DNA of 64,000 bases from Pseudonocardia kunmingensis. Its GTDB lineage: Bacteria > Actinomycetota > Actinomycetes > Mycobacteriales > Pseudonocardiaceae. The position numbers and the translations under genes are program-made. The DNA lies in contig NZ_VFPA01000004.1 of assembly GCF_006716445.1 (NCBI RefSeq), positions 496,001-560,000 on the forward strand, written 5' to 3'. Below are positions 50,317-58,589 of the stretch, piece by piece; the stretch's first letter is position 1, and each line of letters starts with the position of its first letter. The notes under the pieces were generated by a model. The model worked only from the letters and a program-made list of their open reading frames with translations, was not told the origin of the DNA and ran no database searches.

Positions 50317-51261
50317 TCACCTCGGCCCGTACCGATCCACGAGCTCCGCGCCGAGACGAGCGAGCTCGTCTCGCACCGACTCCGGTCCGAGCACCTCGAC
50401 CGCACCGCCCCAACCGGCGAGCTCCTGCGCGATCCCGATCGGCAGGTGCGCGGCGACCCGCACCCGCACGCGCCCGTCGTCGCCGGTGTCCACGACCTCG
50501 GCGTGGCGGCCGAACCGGTCCAGCAGGACCGGCAGCAGGCGTTGCGAGACCAGCACCGTCGCCGAGACGAGCGAGCGGCGCCCCTCCATCTCGGCGACCA
50601 CCCGCTCCCACTCCCGGGACAGGTCGAAACCGGCGGGCCGCTCGGCCGGGAGCTCGGTGACGGTCACCCCGGTGATCCGGTCGACCCGGAACGTCCGCTG
50701 CCCCTTCTCGGTGCCGGCGAGCAGGTACCAGACCTCGTCCTTGTCGACCAGACCCCACGGGTCGGCGAGCCGTCGCGTCCGGCCGGCCCGGCTCGCGTAC
50801 TCCAGCTCCACCTTCCGGCGGCGCACGACGGCGTCCTGCAGGGCGTCGAGGCGCTCCGGCCGGGCCCGGTCGGTGCCGCCCCACCGCGCGGGGTCGACGA
50901 CGACGGCGCCCGCGGCGGCCTCCGCGTCGGCCCGGAAGGTGGCGGGCAGGGCCCGCACGAGCTTGCGCAGCGCCGACCGCAGCGGTGCCGCAGCGGAGGC
51001 CGCCGGGCTCGCCAGCAGGAACAGCGCCCGGGCCTCGGTGCTGGTCAGGCCCGTCAGGTCGGTGCGGGCGCCACCGACGAGCGACCAGCCGCCGCCACGT
51101 CCGCGCTGCGGGTAGACGGGGACGCCGGCCGCGGACAAAGCCTCGAGGTCGCGGCGGGCGGTGGCCACCGAGACCTCCAGCTCGGCCGCCACCTCCGCCG
51201 CCGTCACCCGGCCGCGGGCCTGCATGAGCAGCAGGGTGGCGACCAGCCGGTCCGCGCGCAT
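50317..51261 (-). CDS. HTH/WYL-domain transcriptional regulator
   Basis: A 314-residue regulator with an N-terminal HTH_11 (RLVATLLLMQARGRVTAAEVAAELEVSVATARRDLEALSAAGVPVY in order) and a WYL domain (RRRKVELEYASRAGR, then LVDKDEVWYLLA) plus a C-terminal WCX part. Such proteins respond to nucleotides or other ligands. ATG at 51261; CAGGAT lies 6 nt upstream and an inverted repeat GCTCA-N5-TGAGC at 51285-51299. It is 61 bp upstream of the DGPF gene and may share its transcript. Confidence 0.92.
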   Translation of the reverse strand: MRADRLVATLLLMQARGRVTAAEVAAELEVSVATARRDLEALSAAGVPVYPQRGRGGGWSLVGGARTDLTGLTSTEARALFLLASPAASAAAPLRSALRKLVRALPATFRADAEAAAGAVVVDPARWGGTDRARPERLDALQDAVVRRRKVELEYASRAGRTRRLADPWGLVDKDEVWYLLAGTEKGQRTFRVDRITGVTVTELPAERPAGFDLSREWERVVAEMEGRRSLVSATVLVSQRLLPVLLDRFGRHAEVVDTGDDGRVRVRVAAHLPIGIAQELAGWGGAVEVLGPESVRDELARLGAELVDRYGPR

Positions 51262-51301
51262 GGGCCGATCCTGGCAGAGGAAGTGCTCACCCGATGAGCT
51301 C

Positions 51302-52042
51302 TTACCGCTGCAGTCCCGCCACGTCGGGCGGGTCGAGGAGCTCGCGCATCCGGCGCAGCGCCGTCGCGACGTCCCCCTCGCCCAGTATCGCGTCCGCCGC
51401 GGTGAGCCCCGCTCGACCGATCAGCGTCTTCTCGTTGAGCACCCACACCCCGCGCGACGCCACCGCCGCGTGAGCCGTCTCCATCGCCGCCTTGGCCGCC
51501 ATGCCGACCGCGCCCACGGTGTTGCCCTTCGCCAGGTGCGCGTCCGCGTGGAGCAGCGAGAACGCGCCGTTCCACCGCCATCGCGCGTCCGCGACCTCAC
51601 GGAGCCGCTCCGGGAACTCGACGGCAGGCAGCTCCCCGGTGAGCACCTGCGACAGCGCGACCTCGCCGAGGACGGTGTAGGTCGGCAGGCCCGCCAGGTG
51701 CCCCGGCACGTTGTCGACCTCGAACCGGCCGTCGCGGGCGTCGTCGCGCCACCGCTCCACCCGGTCGAGGTCACGCAGCAGGACGTCCACCCGCCGGCCG
51801 AGCACCGACATCCACGCCCCGCCGTTGACGATGCGCCCCCACTCCCCCGGCTGGGCCACGTGGGCCGGGTGCCCGAGCCGGCCGAGGACCTCGGCGTCGA
51901 ACGTCCCCCGGTAGTACACGCCGAGGTCCCAGTCGCTGTCCGGGCCCGCCGTCCCCTGGGCGCGGCTGCCGCCGAGCACCACCGCGCGCACGCCGGGCAG
52001 CTCGGCCAGCTTCGGCACGAGTTCGGCCGTGATGTCGTCCAT
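51302..52042 (-). CDS. nucleotidyltransferase-domain protein
   Basis: A 246-residue MNT-type nucleotidyltransferase: VVLGGSRAQG, then SDWDLGVYY give the GS and D-x-D catalytic motif, and RRVDVLLRD the third acidic residue. The C-terminal half is a helical DUF4037-like domain. Substrate unknown; not part of a visible MNT/HEPN toxin pair. ATG at 52042 (52054 is an alternative). Confidence 0.85.
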   Translation of the reverse strand: MDDITAELVPKLAELPGVRAVVLGGSRAQGTAGPDSDWDLGVYYRGTFDAEVLGRLGHPAHVAQPGEWGRIVNGGAWMSVLGRRVDVLLRDLDRVERWRDDARDGRFEVDNVPGHLAGLPTYTVLGEVALSQVLTGELPAVEFPERLREVADARWRWNGAFSLLHADAHLAKGNTVGAVGMAAKAAMETAHAAVASRGVWVLNEKTLIGRAGLTAADAILGEGDVATALRRMRELLDPPDVAGLQR

Positions 52043-52084
52043 GCGCCCGATCATCGCAACGATCCCCCGCTACGCTCCGCTGCC

Positions 52085-52624
52085 GTGATCGACGTGGACG
52101 AGCACGGCCGCCCGGAACCCCCGCACGCCGGCGACGAGGTCTCCACCCTGCTGGGCTTCCTGGACTACCAGCGCGCCACCTTGGAGTGGAAGTGCCGCGG
52201 CCTCGACCGGGCCGCTCTCACCACGACGGTCGGCGCCTCGTCGATGACGCTCGGCGGGCTGCTCAAGCACCTCGCCTACGTCGAGGACGACTGGTTCTCC
52301 CGCGACCTGCACGGGCACGACCTGCGCCCGCCGTGGAACGCGGTGGACTGGGCGGCCGACCCGGACTGGGAGTGGCACTCGGCAGCCGACGACACCCCCG
52401 AACAGCTCCTCGCGCTCTGGCGGGACGCCGTGGCACGCTCCCGCTCCCTGGCGGCGCAGGCGCTGGCCGACGGCGGCCTCGACCGGCTGACGCGGCGCGC
52501 CTGGCCCGACGGCCGCTGCCCCAGCCTGCGCTGGGTGCTGGTCCACATGATCGAGGAGTACGCGCGGCACAACGGCCACGCCGACCTGCTGCGCGAGGCG
52601 GTGGACGGGAGCACCGGGGAGTGA
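52085..52624 (+). CDS. DinB/DUF664 family protein
   Basis: A 179-residue four-helix-bundle protein. LLKHLAYVEDDWFSRDL and HMIEEYARHNGHADLLRE carry the three histidines expected to bind a metal in the DinB/DUF664 superfamily, some of which are thiol-dependent transferases. GTG at 52085 has TACGCT 8 nt upstream: leaderless. Confidence 0.88.
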   Translation: MIDVDEHGRPEPPHAGDEVSTLLGFLDYQRATLEWKCRGLDRAALTTTVGASSMTLGGLLKHLAYVEDDWFSRDLHGHDLRPPWNAVDWAADPDWEWHSAADDTPEQLLALWRDAVARSRSLAAQALADGGLDRLTRRAWPDGRCPSLRWVLVHMIEEYARHNGHADLLREAVDGSTGE

Positions 52625-52661
52625 CCACGGAACCGGGATCGATCGTGGGAGGATCCGCCGC

Positions 52662-52847
52662 GTGAGTGTGACCGTCGACGAGGGCGTGCTCGCGGAGCCG
52701 CGCCCGTGCGCGCGTTGCTCCCAGCCGTCGTTGCTCTGGGTCGCCGGGAGGTGCGCCGACTGCATCGCGCAGCTGGGACTCCAGGACGACTCGACCGAGT
52801 ACCAGGCGTGGAAGAACGACGTGCGCGAGGAGTTCGGCCGCAAGTAG
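52662..52847 (+). CDS. small zinc-ribbon protein
   Basis: A 61-residue protein with CARC and CADC knuckles 14 residues apart, forming a probable zinc ribbon, and a charged helical C terminus. GTG at 52662 with GGGAGG upstream, 37 bp after the DinB-like gene. Function unknown. Confidence 0.75.
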   Translation: MSVTVDEGVLAEPRPCARCSQPSLLWVAGRCADCIAQLGLQDDSTEYQAWKNDVREEFGRK

Positions 52848-52891
52848 CCGTCCCGGCTCCGGGTGGCGCGTCGGGGTGATGGCCCGGGTGC

Positions 52892-53530
52892 TCAGTCCGG
52901 CCGGCCGGCCGGCGCGTCACCGAGCGCGCGGACCAACAGGCTGAGCTGGTCGGCGTACCAGTCGCCGGTTGCGGTCGACCGCGGCTGCTCGATGCCCATC
53001 GCCGTGGCGATCGGCGCGAACACCACCGGCGCCGCGGCGGCCGCGAAGATCGCCAACCCGAGCGCGCGCGGGTCGATGCCCGGTGGCAGCTCGCCGCTCT
53101 CCTGCCGGGCCGCCACGTCCTCGACGAAGCGGTGCATCCACGCGGTGCGCCGCTCGTCCCCGGTGTCCGGCCCGTAGTCGCCCATCGCCTCCCAGACCAG
53201 CAGGCGGAACATGTCGGGGTCGGCGACGGCGGCCCGTACGTAGTTCGCCGCCACGTCGGCCAGCGACGCACCCGGCGGGTAGAGCGCCGGGCCGCGGTCG
53301 TGCCAGCTGTCGGTGACGGCGTCGCGCAGGCCCTGCTTGCCACCGAAGTAGTACGAGATCAGCTGCTTGTTGACACCCGCCCGCTCGGCGATGCGACTCA
53401 CCCGCGCGCCGGCGTACCCGTGCGTCCCGAACTCGACGACCGCGGCCTCCATGATCGCCCGCCGGGAGCGCTCGGCGTCCCGCTGCCGGACCTCTCCCCC
53501 CGGGCTGCGTCGCGGAGGCTGGCTGGGCAC
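52892..53530 (-). CDS. TetR family transcriptional regulator
   Basis: A 212-residue repressor with N-terminal HTH (RRAIMEAAVVEFGTHGYAGARVSRIAERAGVNKQLISYYFGGKQGL in order; the YYFGGK is typical). GTG at 53530 has TACGGT 6 nt upstream on its strand, so it is leaderless. Divergent from the FAD monooxygenase gene, with a TTGACT-type palindrome at 53571-53583 between them. Confidence 0.92.
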   Translation of the reverse strand: MPSQPPRRSPGGEVRQRDAERSRRAIMEAAVVEFGTHGYAGARVSRIAERAGVNKQLISYYFGGKQGLRDAVTDSWHDRGPALYPPGASLADVAANYVRAAVADPDMFRLLVWEAMGDYGPDTGDERRTAWMHRFVEDVAARQESGELPPGIDPRALGLAIFAAAAAPVVFAPIATAMGIEQPRSTATGDWYADQLSLLVRALGDAPAGRPD

Positions 53531-53570
53531 GACGCGACCGTAACCGATCGCCTCGTAATCAAACCTGCAG

Positions 53571-53583
53571 TTGACTCAGTCAT
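53571..53583. promoter_or_regulatory. TetR-type operator TTGACTCAGTCAT
   Basis: Palindromic except for the outer pair; the core GACTCAGTC is perfect. It lies between the divergent tetR and monooxygenase genes. TTGACT-type palindromes are frequent TetR sites next to monooxygenases. Confidence 0.6.
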
Positions 53584-53630
53584 CCAAATGGTTGATAAGC
53601 TGCTGCCGTCACCGGGAGGAGGGACGGCAC

Positions 53631-54824
53631 GTGAACACACACGAGGCACGCGTCATCGTGATCGGCGCCGGGGTGGGCGGGCTCGCGCTCGCGCACGGGC
53701 TCCGCAGGGCCGGGATCGAGGTGGCGGCGTTCGACCGCGACCCGTCGTCCGACCTGCGCATGCAGGGCTACCGCATCCACATCGACCGGGACGGCAACGC
53801 AGCGCTCGCCGCGTGCCTGCCTCCCGAGGTGCTCGACCTGCTGCAGCGCACCAGCGGCAGGAGCGGCGACCGGGTCGCCGGCTACGACCACCGGCTGCGG
53901 GAGCTCTTCGCCCAGACCTTCCCGCCCTCCGGTGACGAGATCACCAACGTGGACCGCCTGACGCTGCGGCGCGGCCTGCTCACCGGCCTGGACGACGTCG
54001 TCCACTTCGACCGCACGTTCACCCACTACGAGGAGCTGCCCTCGGGCCGGGTGCGGGCGGTCTTCGCCGACGGCTCCGACGCGGTCGGCGACCTGATCGT
54101 CGGGGCCGACGGCGTCCGGTCGGCGGTGCGGCGGCAGTTCCTACCCCACACCGAGGTCATCGACCTCGGCATCCGCTGCCTCTACGGCCGGATGACGCTC
54201 ACCGACGAGACCCGGGACCTCGTGCCCGCCGACATCGGGCGCGGCTTCTCCCTGGTCACCGACGGCTCTGGTTACGGGGCGGGTCTCGCGCCGGTCCACT
54301 TCCGTGAGCGGCCCGCGGGAGCGCACGACTACCTGATGACGGTGCTGGTCGCCACGACCGACCGCCTCGGGGTGCCCGACGAGACGTTGTTCGGGATGAG
54401 CGGCCCGGAGCTGCACGGCCTGGCGACCGGCGCCGTGCGGGGCTGGCACCCGACCGTCCGGGAGATCTTCGCCCACGCCGACCCCGGCTCGTTCTTCCCG
54501 ATCACGATCCGCGCCGCCCGCCGGGTCGAGCCGTGGGAGCCGGGGAACGTGACCCTGCTGGGGGACGCGATCCACGCCATGCCACCGGCCGGCGGGGTCG
54601 GCGCGAACACCGCCCTCCGGGACGCGGCGCTCCTGACCCGCGAGATCGCCCGCGGGGACCGCCCGTTGCGCGCGGCGGTCGCCGCGTACGAGCGGCAGAT
54701 GCTCCCGCACGGCTTCGACACCGTGGACTCCTCCGTGCACCAGCTGGGGCGGATGCTCGGCACCGCCACGCTGGAGGAGTCCCTGCGGCTGGCGACCGCC
54801 CGGCACACCGACGCGGGGACGTGA
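53631..54824 (+). CDS. FAD-dependent monooxygenase (PHBH/TetX-like)
   Basis: A 397-residue class A flavoprotein monooxygenase. The Rossmann GAGVGGLALAHGL is at residues 11-23, the DG motif is VGADGVRSAVR and the second FAD motif is LLGDAIHAMPPAGGVGANTALRD. It would hydroxylate an aromatic or polyketide-like compound with NAD(P)H. GTG at 53631 with GGGAGGAGGGA upstream. Probably repressed by the divergent TetR until substrate is present; a drug-inactivating role as in TetX is possible but unproved. Confidence 0.9.
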   Translation: MNTHEARVIVIGAGVGGLALAHGLRRAGIEVAAFDRDPSSDLRMQGYRIHIDRDGNAALAACLPPEVLDLLQRTSGRSGDRVAGYDHRLRELFAQTFPPSGDEITNVDRLTLRRGLLTGLDDVVHFDRTFTHYEELPSGRVRAVFADGSDAVGDLIVGADGVRSAVRRQFLPHTEVIDLGIRCLYGRMTLTDETRDLVPADIGRGFSLVTDGSGYGAGLAPVHFRERPAGAHDYLMTVLVATTDRLGVPDETLFGMSGPELHGLATGAVRGWHPTVREIFAHADPGSFFPITIRAARRVEPWEPGNVTLLGDAIHAMPPAGGVGANTALRDAALLTREIARGDRPLRAAVAAYERQMLPHGFDTVDSSVHQLGRMLGTATLEESLRLATARHTDAGT

Positions 54825-54854
54825 CGCGCCTCCGAGATGCACCGGCACCGGACC

Positions 54855-55214
54855 TCAGCCCGGGCCGTCGGGGTGAGCGAGGTCGTAGGCGCGGGAGAGC
54901 TTCTGCGGCACGACCATGCGCCACGCGTCGACGACGAGCTCGCGGGCTTCGGTCGCATCGAGGGCGGCGAGGTCGGCTTCGACCCAGTTGAAGCGCATCT
55001 CCGACGCCGACGGCAGGTGGAACCTGTGGGGCTCGCTCCCGACGAGCGCCGCCCGCTCCTCCTTGGGGAACGCGAACCCCATCACGCTCTCGTCCAGGGA
55101 GAACGCCACGTAGACGATCTGCTTGACCCGGAACTTCAACCTGCCGCGCACGTACACCCGGTACGAGCGCTCCAGCTCGGCGCCCAGCGCCCGAACGTCG
55201 TCGATCACCGCCAT
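54855..55214 (-). CDS. MmcQ/YjbR family protein
   Basis: A 119-residue protein of the YjbR/MmcQ fold (IVYVAFSLDESVMGFAFPKEERAAL; RFNWVEADLAAL; ELVVDAWRMVVPQKL). Members are called DNA-binding by structure but have no settled role. ATG at 55214. Confidence 0.85.
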   Translation of the reverse strand: MAVIDDVRALGAELERSYRVYVRGRLKFRVKQIVYVAFSLDESVMGFAFPKEERAALVGSEPHRFHLPSASEMRFNWVEADLAALDATEARELVVDAWRMVVPQKLSRAYDLAHPDGPG

Positions 55215-55958
55215 GCCCAGATCCCGTCTCCGATGGTGCGCTGCCCACTACCCTGCGCGGTCCCGTCCATCGCGCGTCGCGTGCACGAGGTGACCGCGAC
55301 GGCGGGCCGGACTCATCGGTCGCCGTCGACCGGCGGCCCCGGGAGGAGCCCGAGAAGGTCGCTCGGCCCGGGTGCCGCCGTCCCCGGACCGCGGCGCACG
55401 ACGTCGCCGTCGTTGCGCTGGAGACACGTCGTGGTCGCCGGCGACCCTCTCGTCGTGTGAGTGCGTTCCGCGGAACGCACTGGCCCGGACCGCGTACGTG
55501 GGACGCGCCGGCCTCCGGGCTGCGGCGTGAGTGTGGTTCTGAGGAACCCACCGGCTCTGGACGCGGCCCGGGCGCGTTCCGCGGAACGCACTCGACCCCG
55601 GTCGGGGCTCGTGCTCAAGCCGCACGCGCGAGCTTGCTGTAGGCCCTTGATGCGGTCGCCGGCCGGCGGAATCGCTCGGGACAGCCCCGGCGCCCGGCCG
55701 TTGTCGACCGATCGATGCTCCAGTTCGACTCCTCCAGTGCGCCGGTGCCGAAGAAGCCGAGGAACCTGCGGCAGCGGCGCGCGCGGGTGACCGCGATGGG
55801 CGGGGCTTCGTGTCGGCCTCCCACGAAACGGTCGCAGCAGTCCGGCCAGGGCTTTCGGATCGCCGTTCGCACAGTTGTCGACGGTTGCCCCAGCGCTGCG
55901 TAACGCCCCGACGACCGTCGGCGACCAGTGCACGGACCACCGACAGGGAACGGAAGAC
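55215..55958. other. 744-bp region with palindromic repeats, no confident gene
   Basis: Holds a cluster of GTTCC/GGAAC palindromes (55457-55592) described separately. Open frames on both strands here have weak, shifting codon bias and no family resemblance; the stretch 55620-55900 may be a decayed gene but I cannot identify it. Confidence 0.5.
55457..55592. repeat. three related GTGAGTG...GTTCC/GGAAC palindromic repeats
   Basis: GTGCGTTCCGCGGAACGCAC (55461-55480) is a perfect 20-bp palindrome. A relative at 55527-55552 keeps GTGAGTG and GGTTC/GAACC, with a swapped base pair in the stem. A third, GCGTTCCGCGGAACGC, is at 55574-55589. Copies 1 and 2 also share the following 10-12 bp (GGCCCGGACCGCG versus GGCTCTGGACGCG). 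Confidence 0.75.
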
Positions 55959-56378
55959 ATGACCACCTACCGCACGGCTCCCCTCGCTCTCGGCGTGCTC
56001 GCCGCATCCGCCCTGGCCGGCTGCTCCGCCGGAACCGCACCGCCCCCTCCCCCGCCGACGGTCACCGTCACCGTGCCGGCACCCGCACCAGCACCCGAGA
56101 CGACCTCTGCGCCCGCGACAGCCGCCGCCCCGGTCGCCATCGAGTGGACGATGCCCGATGTGGTGGGGATGAACCTGCAAGCCGCTCAGGACCACGTGCA
56201 AGCTGTCACCGACCTCGGGGTGCCGCTGATGACATCGACCGACGGGACCGGGGAGGGGCGCAACCAGGTCGTGGACCGCAACTGGGTGGTCTGCGAGCAG
56301 ACCCCGGCGGCAGGATCGACGATCACCACCGGCGACGTTCCGGACTTCGTGGTCGTGAAGGACGACGAGTCGTGCTGA
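55959..56378 (+). CDS. PASTA-domain lipoprotein
   Basis: A 139-residue lipoprotein: lipobox ALAGC (Cys about residue 22), a Pro/Thr/Ala-rich linker, and one PASTA domain (MPDVVGMNLQAAQDHVQA, then CEQTPAAGSTI). PASTA domains bind peptidoglycan fragments or act as spacers. A terminal Cys and one in VVCEQ may form a disulfide. ATG at 55959 with GGAAG upstream. Confidence 0.88.
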   Translation: MTTYRTAPLALGVLAASALAGCSAGTAPPPPPPTVTVTVPAPAPAPETTSAPATAAAPVAIEWTMPDVVGMNLQAAQDHVQAVTDLGVPLMTSTDGTGEGRNQVVDRNWVVCEQTPAAGSTITTGDVPDFVVVKDDESC

Positions 56379-56433
56379 CGGTGGGCCACCTCGCGGCCCG
56401 GGGTCCGGTGGCGGCCCGCCGCGGCCGGAGGGA

Positions 56434-56457
56434 CTGATCGACCGGGGCGACGATCAG
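56434..56457. terminator. possible terminator CTGATCG-N10-CGATCAG
   Basis: A 7-bp perfect stem 55 nt after the PASTA lipoprotein stop. A further palindrome GATCTTGA-T-TCAAGATC (56481-56497) lies downstream of the tRNA gene on the other strand. Confidence 0.35.
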
Positions 56458-56525
56458 AACGGTCCCCACAACGGTCTCTCGATCTTGATTCAAGATCACG
56501 GACGAGCGCTCGACCAGCGGGTCGG

Positions 56526-56598
56526 TGGGCCCCCAGGGGATCGAACCCTGAACCCGCGGATTAAAAGTCCGCTGCTCTGCCGATTGAGCTAGAGGCCC
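56526..56598 (-). tRNA. tRNA-Lys(UUU)
   Basis: A 73-nt cloverleaf on the minus strand: acceptor GGGCCTC pairs with GGGGCCC (one T-G wobble), D-arm GCTC/GAGC, anticodon stem GCGGA/TCCGC with loop CTTTTAA (anticodon TTT at 56563-56565), and T-arm CAGGG-TTCGATC-CCCTG. The CCA end is not encoded. Decodes AAA, a rare codon in this genome. Confidence 0.97.
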
Positions 56599-56727
56599 GT
56601 GCCGCCGCACCAGCCGGCGCGGCCGCCCGCCCAGCCTACGGCGCAGGTGCGGCGCCCCGCGCATCCCTCGGACGTGGTGACACAGGGTCAGTGTGCGTGA
56701 CGCAGCGCGACCATCCATGCTGGGTCC

Positions 56728-57303
56728 ATGTGTCCTCGCCGCGTCGTCGCCGGTGTCCTGGGTGTCCTGGTCCTGGCCGGCTGCGCGAACACGACCTCGG
56801 CCCAGACCGCCGTGCAGTTGCCCGACGACCACAGCGTCCACGTCAGCGAGACCTTCGCCGCCCCGCCCGGCATCGCCGTCACCTACGACGAGGAGCTGGT
56901 GCCCGCGGGGGCGCGGGGGGCGGTGCAGGCGCGGTCGGCGGACGGCACGACCACCGTGATGCTCGCCGTGCGCGGTCTGGAGCCGCTGCGCTGGTACGGG
57001 GCACACGTGCACACCGAGCCATGCGGGACGCGACCGGAGGACTCCGGGCCGCACTTCCAGTTCGCCCTCGACCCGATGCAGCCCAGCGTCGACCCGACGT
57101 ACGCGAACCCGCAGAACGAGATCTGGCTCGACTTCACCACCGACGAGGCCGGGGCGGGCAGCACGGAGTCGACGGTCGCGTGGGAGTTCCCCGACGACCG
57201 GCGCCCGGGCTCGGTGGTCGTGCACGCGATGCAGACGGCGAGCGGGCCCGGCGAGGCGGGCACCGCGGGGGCGCGCGCGGCCTGCATCACCGTCGATTTC
57301 TGA
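56728..57303 (+). CDS. superoxide dismutase (SodC-like) lipoprotein, zinc site absent
   Basis: A 191-residue lipoprotein (lipobox LVLAGC, Cys19) with a Cu/Zn-SOD-like domain. His93 and His95 (GAHVH), His109 (GPHF) and His166 (VVVHA) match the four copper ligands. Cys99 and Cys186 match the conserved disulfide. The usual zinc-loop His and Asp residues are not seen; the loop reads DPTYANPQNEIWLDF. It may be a copper-only SOD or a copper-binding relative. CATGCT lies 6 nt before the ATG at 56728, so it may be leaderless. Confidence 0.8.
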   Translation: MCPRRVVAGVLGVLVLAGCANTTSAQTAVQLPDDHSVHVSETFAAPPGIAVTYDEELVPAGARGAVQARSADGTTTVMLAVRGLEPLRWYGAHVHTEPCGTRPEDSGPHFQFALDPMQPSVDPTYANPQNEIWLDFTTDEAGAGSTESTVAWEFPDDRRPGSVVVHAMQTASGPGEAGTAGARAACITVDF

Positions 57304-57334
57304 CCGCCGCCGGGAGCGAGGACAATGGGGAGTT

Positions 57335-58471
57335 GTGAGTGCTCCGACCGCTGTCCGTCCGCTGCGCATCGGACCGTTCGTGTCCGAGACCCCGGTGGTG
57401 CTCGCGCCCATGGCGGGCATCACCAACGCGGGCTTCCGGCGCCTGTGCCGTGAGCAGGGCGCGGGCTTCTACGTCTGCGAGATGATCACGTCGCGGGGGC
57501 TCGTCGAGCGCAACCCGCTGACGTTCCGGATGATCGCGATGGACCCCGACGAGCACCCGCGGTCCATGCAGCTCTACGGCGTGGACCCGGCCGCGATGGG
57601 GCAGGCCGTGCGGATCATCGTCGAGCAGGACCTCGCCGACCACATCGACATGAACTTCGGGTGCCCCGTGCCCAAGGTGACGCGGCGGGGCGGCGGGGCG
57701 GCGCTGCCGTTCAAGCGCAGGCTGTTCGAGCGGATCGTGCGGGCCGCCGTGGAGAACGCCGGACCGATCCCCGTGACCGTCAAGATGCGCATCGGCATCG
57801 ACGATGCGCACCACACCTACCTGGACGCCGGGCGGATCGCGGCGGACGCGGGCGTCGCCGCCGTCGCCCTGCACGCGCGCACGGCCGCGCAGCGGTACTC
57901 CGGCACGGCGGACTGGTCGGCCATCGCCCGGCTCCGCGACGCGCTGCCCGCCGAGCTGCCGGTGCTCGGCAACGGCGACATCTTCAGCGCCGCCGACGCG
58001 CTCGCGATGGTGTCGTCCACCGGCTGCGACGGCGTCGTCGTCGGGCGCGGGTGCCTGGGACGGCCGTGGCTGTTCGGCGACCTGGAGGCCGCGTTCGCCG
58101 GGCGGGAGCTGCCCGAACCCCCGTCGCTGGGGCAGGTCGCGGCCACGATGCGTCGTCACGCCGTGCTCCTGCAGGAGCACATGGGCCCGGACAAGGGCAT
58201 CCGCGACATGCGCAAGCACATCGCCTGGTACCTCAAGGGCTTCCCGGTCGGCTCCGACCTCCGCCGTCGCCTCGGGCTCGTGAACAGCCTGGACGAGCTC
58301 GACGAGCTGCTCACCCACCTCGACCTGGAGCACCCGTTCCCGGCCGACGCCGACGGTCCCCGCGGGCGGCAGGGCTCCGCGGGCCGCGTGGTGCTGCCCG
58401 AGCACTGGCTGGACGACCCGGAGGACCCCTCGGTGCCGTTCGGCGCAGAGCTGGAGCACTCCGGCGGCTGA
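57335..58471 (+). CDS. dusB: tRNA-dihydrouridine synthase (DusB type)
   Basis: A 378-residue FMN enzyme that reduces uridines in tRNA D-loops. APMAGITNAGFRRLC is the N-terminal FMN region; catalytic Cys110 lies in NFGCPVPKVTRRGGGAAL; HARTAAQRYSGTADW and GNGDIFSAADA, then GRGCLGRPWLF complete the barrel. The C-terminal helical domain is present. GTG at 57335; GACAAT lies 8 nt upstream. Confidence 0.95.
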   Translation: MSAPTAVRPLRIGPFVSETPVVLAPMAGITNAGFRRLCREQGAGFYVCEMITSRGLVERNPLTFRMIAMDPDEHPRSMQLYGVDPAAMGQAVRIIVEQDLADHIDMNFGCPVPKVTRRGGGAALPFKRRLFERIVRAAVENAGPIPVTVKMRIGIDDAHHTYLDAGRIAADAGVAAVALHARTAAQRYSGTADWSAIARLRDALPAELPVLGNGDIFSAADALAMVSSTGCDGVVVGRGCLGRPWLFGDLEAAFAGRELPEPPSLGQVAATMRRHAVLLQEHMGPDKGIRDMRKHIAWYLKGFPVGSDLRRRLGLVNSLDELDELLTHLDLEHPFPADADGPRGRQGSAGRVVLPEHWLDDPEDPSVPFGAELEHSGG

Positions 58472-58589
58472 CCCGCCCGGGCCGCACACCGGTCCGGTCC
58501 GCCCGGCGCCCGCTCGTCGACGCGAACGGGTAGCGGCCCTCAAGGAGCGGGCCCGTGCGGTCGACACCTCCGACACCAGGAGGTGAGCG

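Noticed and set aside
51302..52847. Nucleotidyltransferase and small zinc-ribbon protein as a toxin-antitoxin or defence system
   Set aside because: No HEPN partner, no overlap or coupling, and the genes are on different strands with a DinB-like gene between them.
55620..55903. Possible decayed recombinase or other gene on the minus strand
   Set aside because: No frame gives a recognisable family signature and the bias shifts between frames; left as unassigned.
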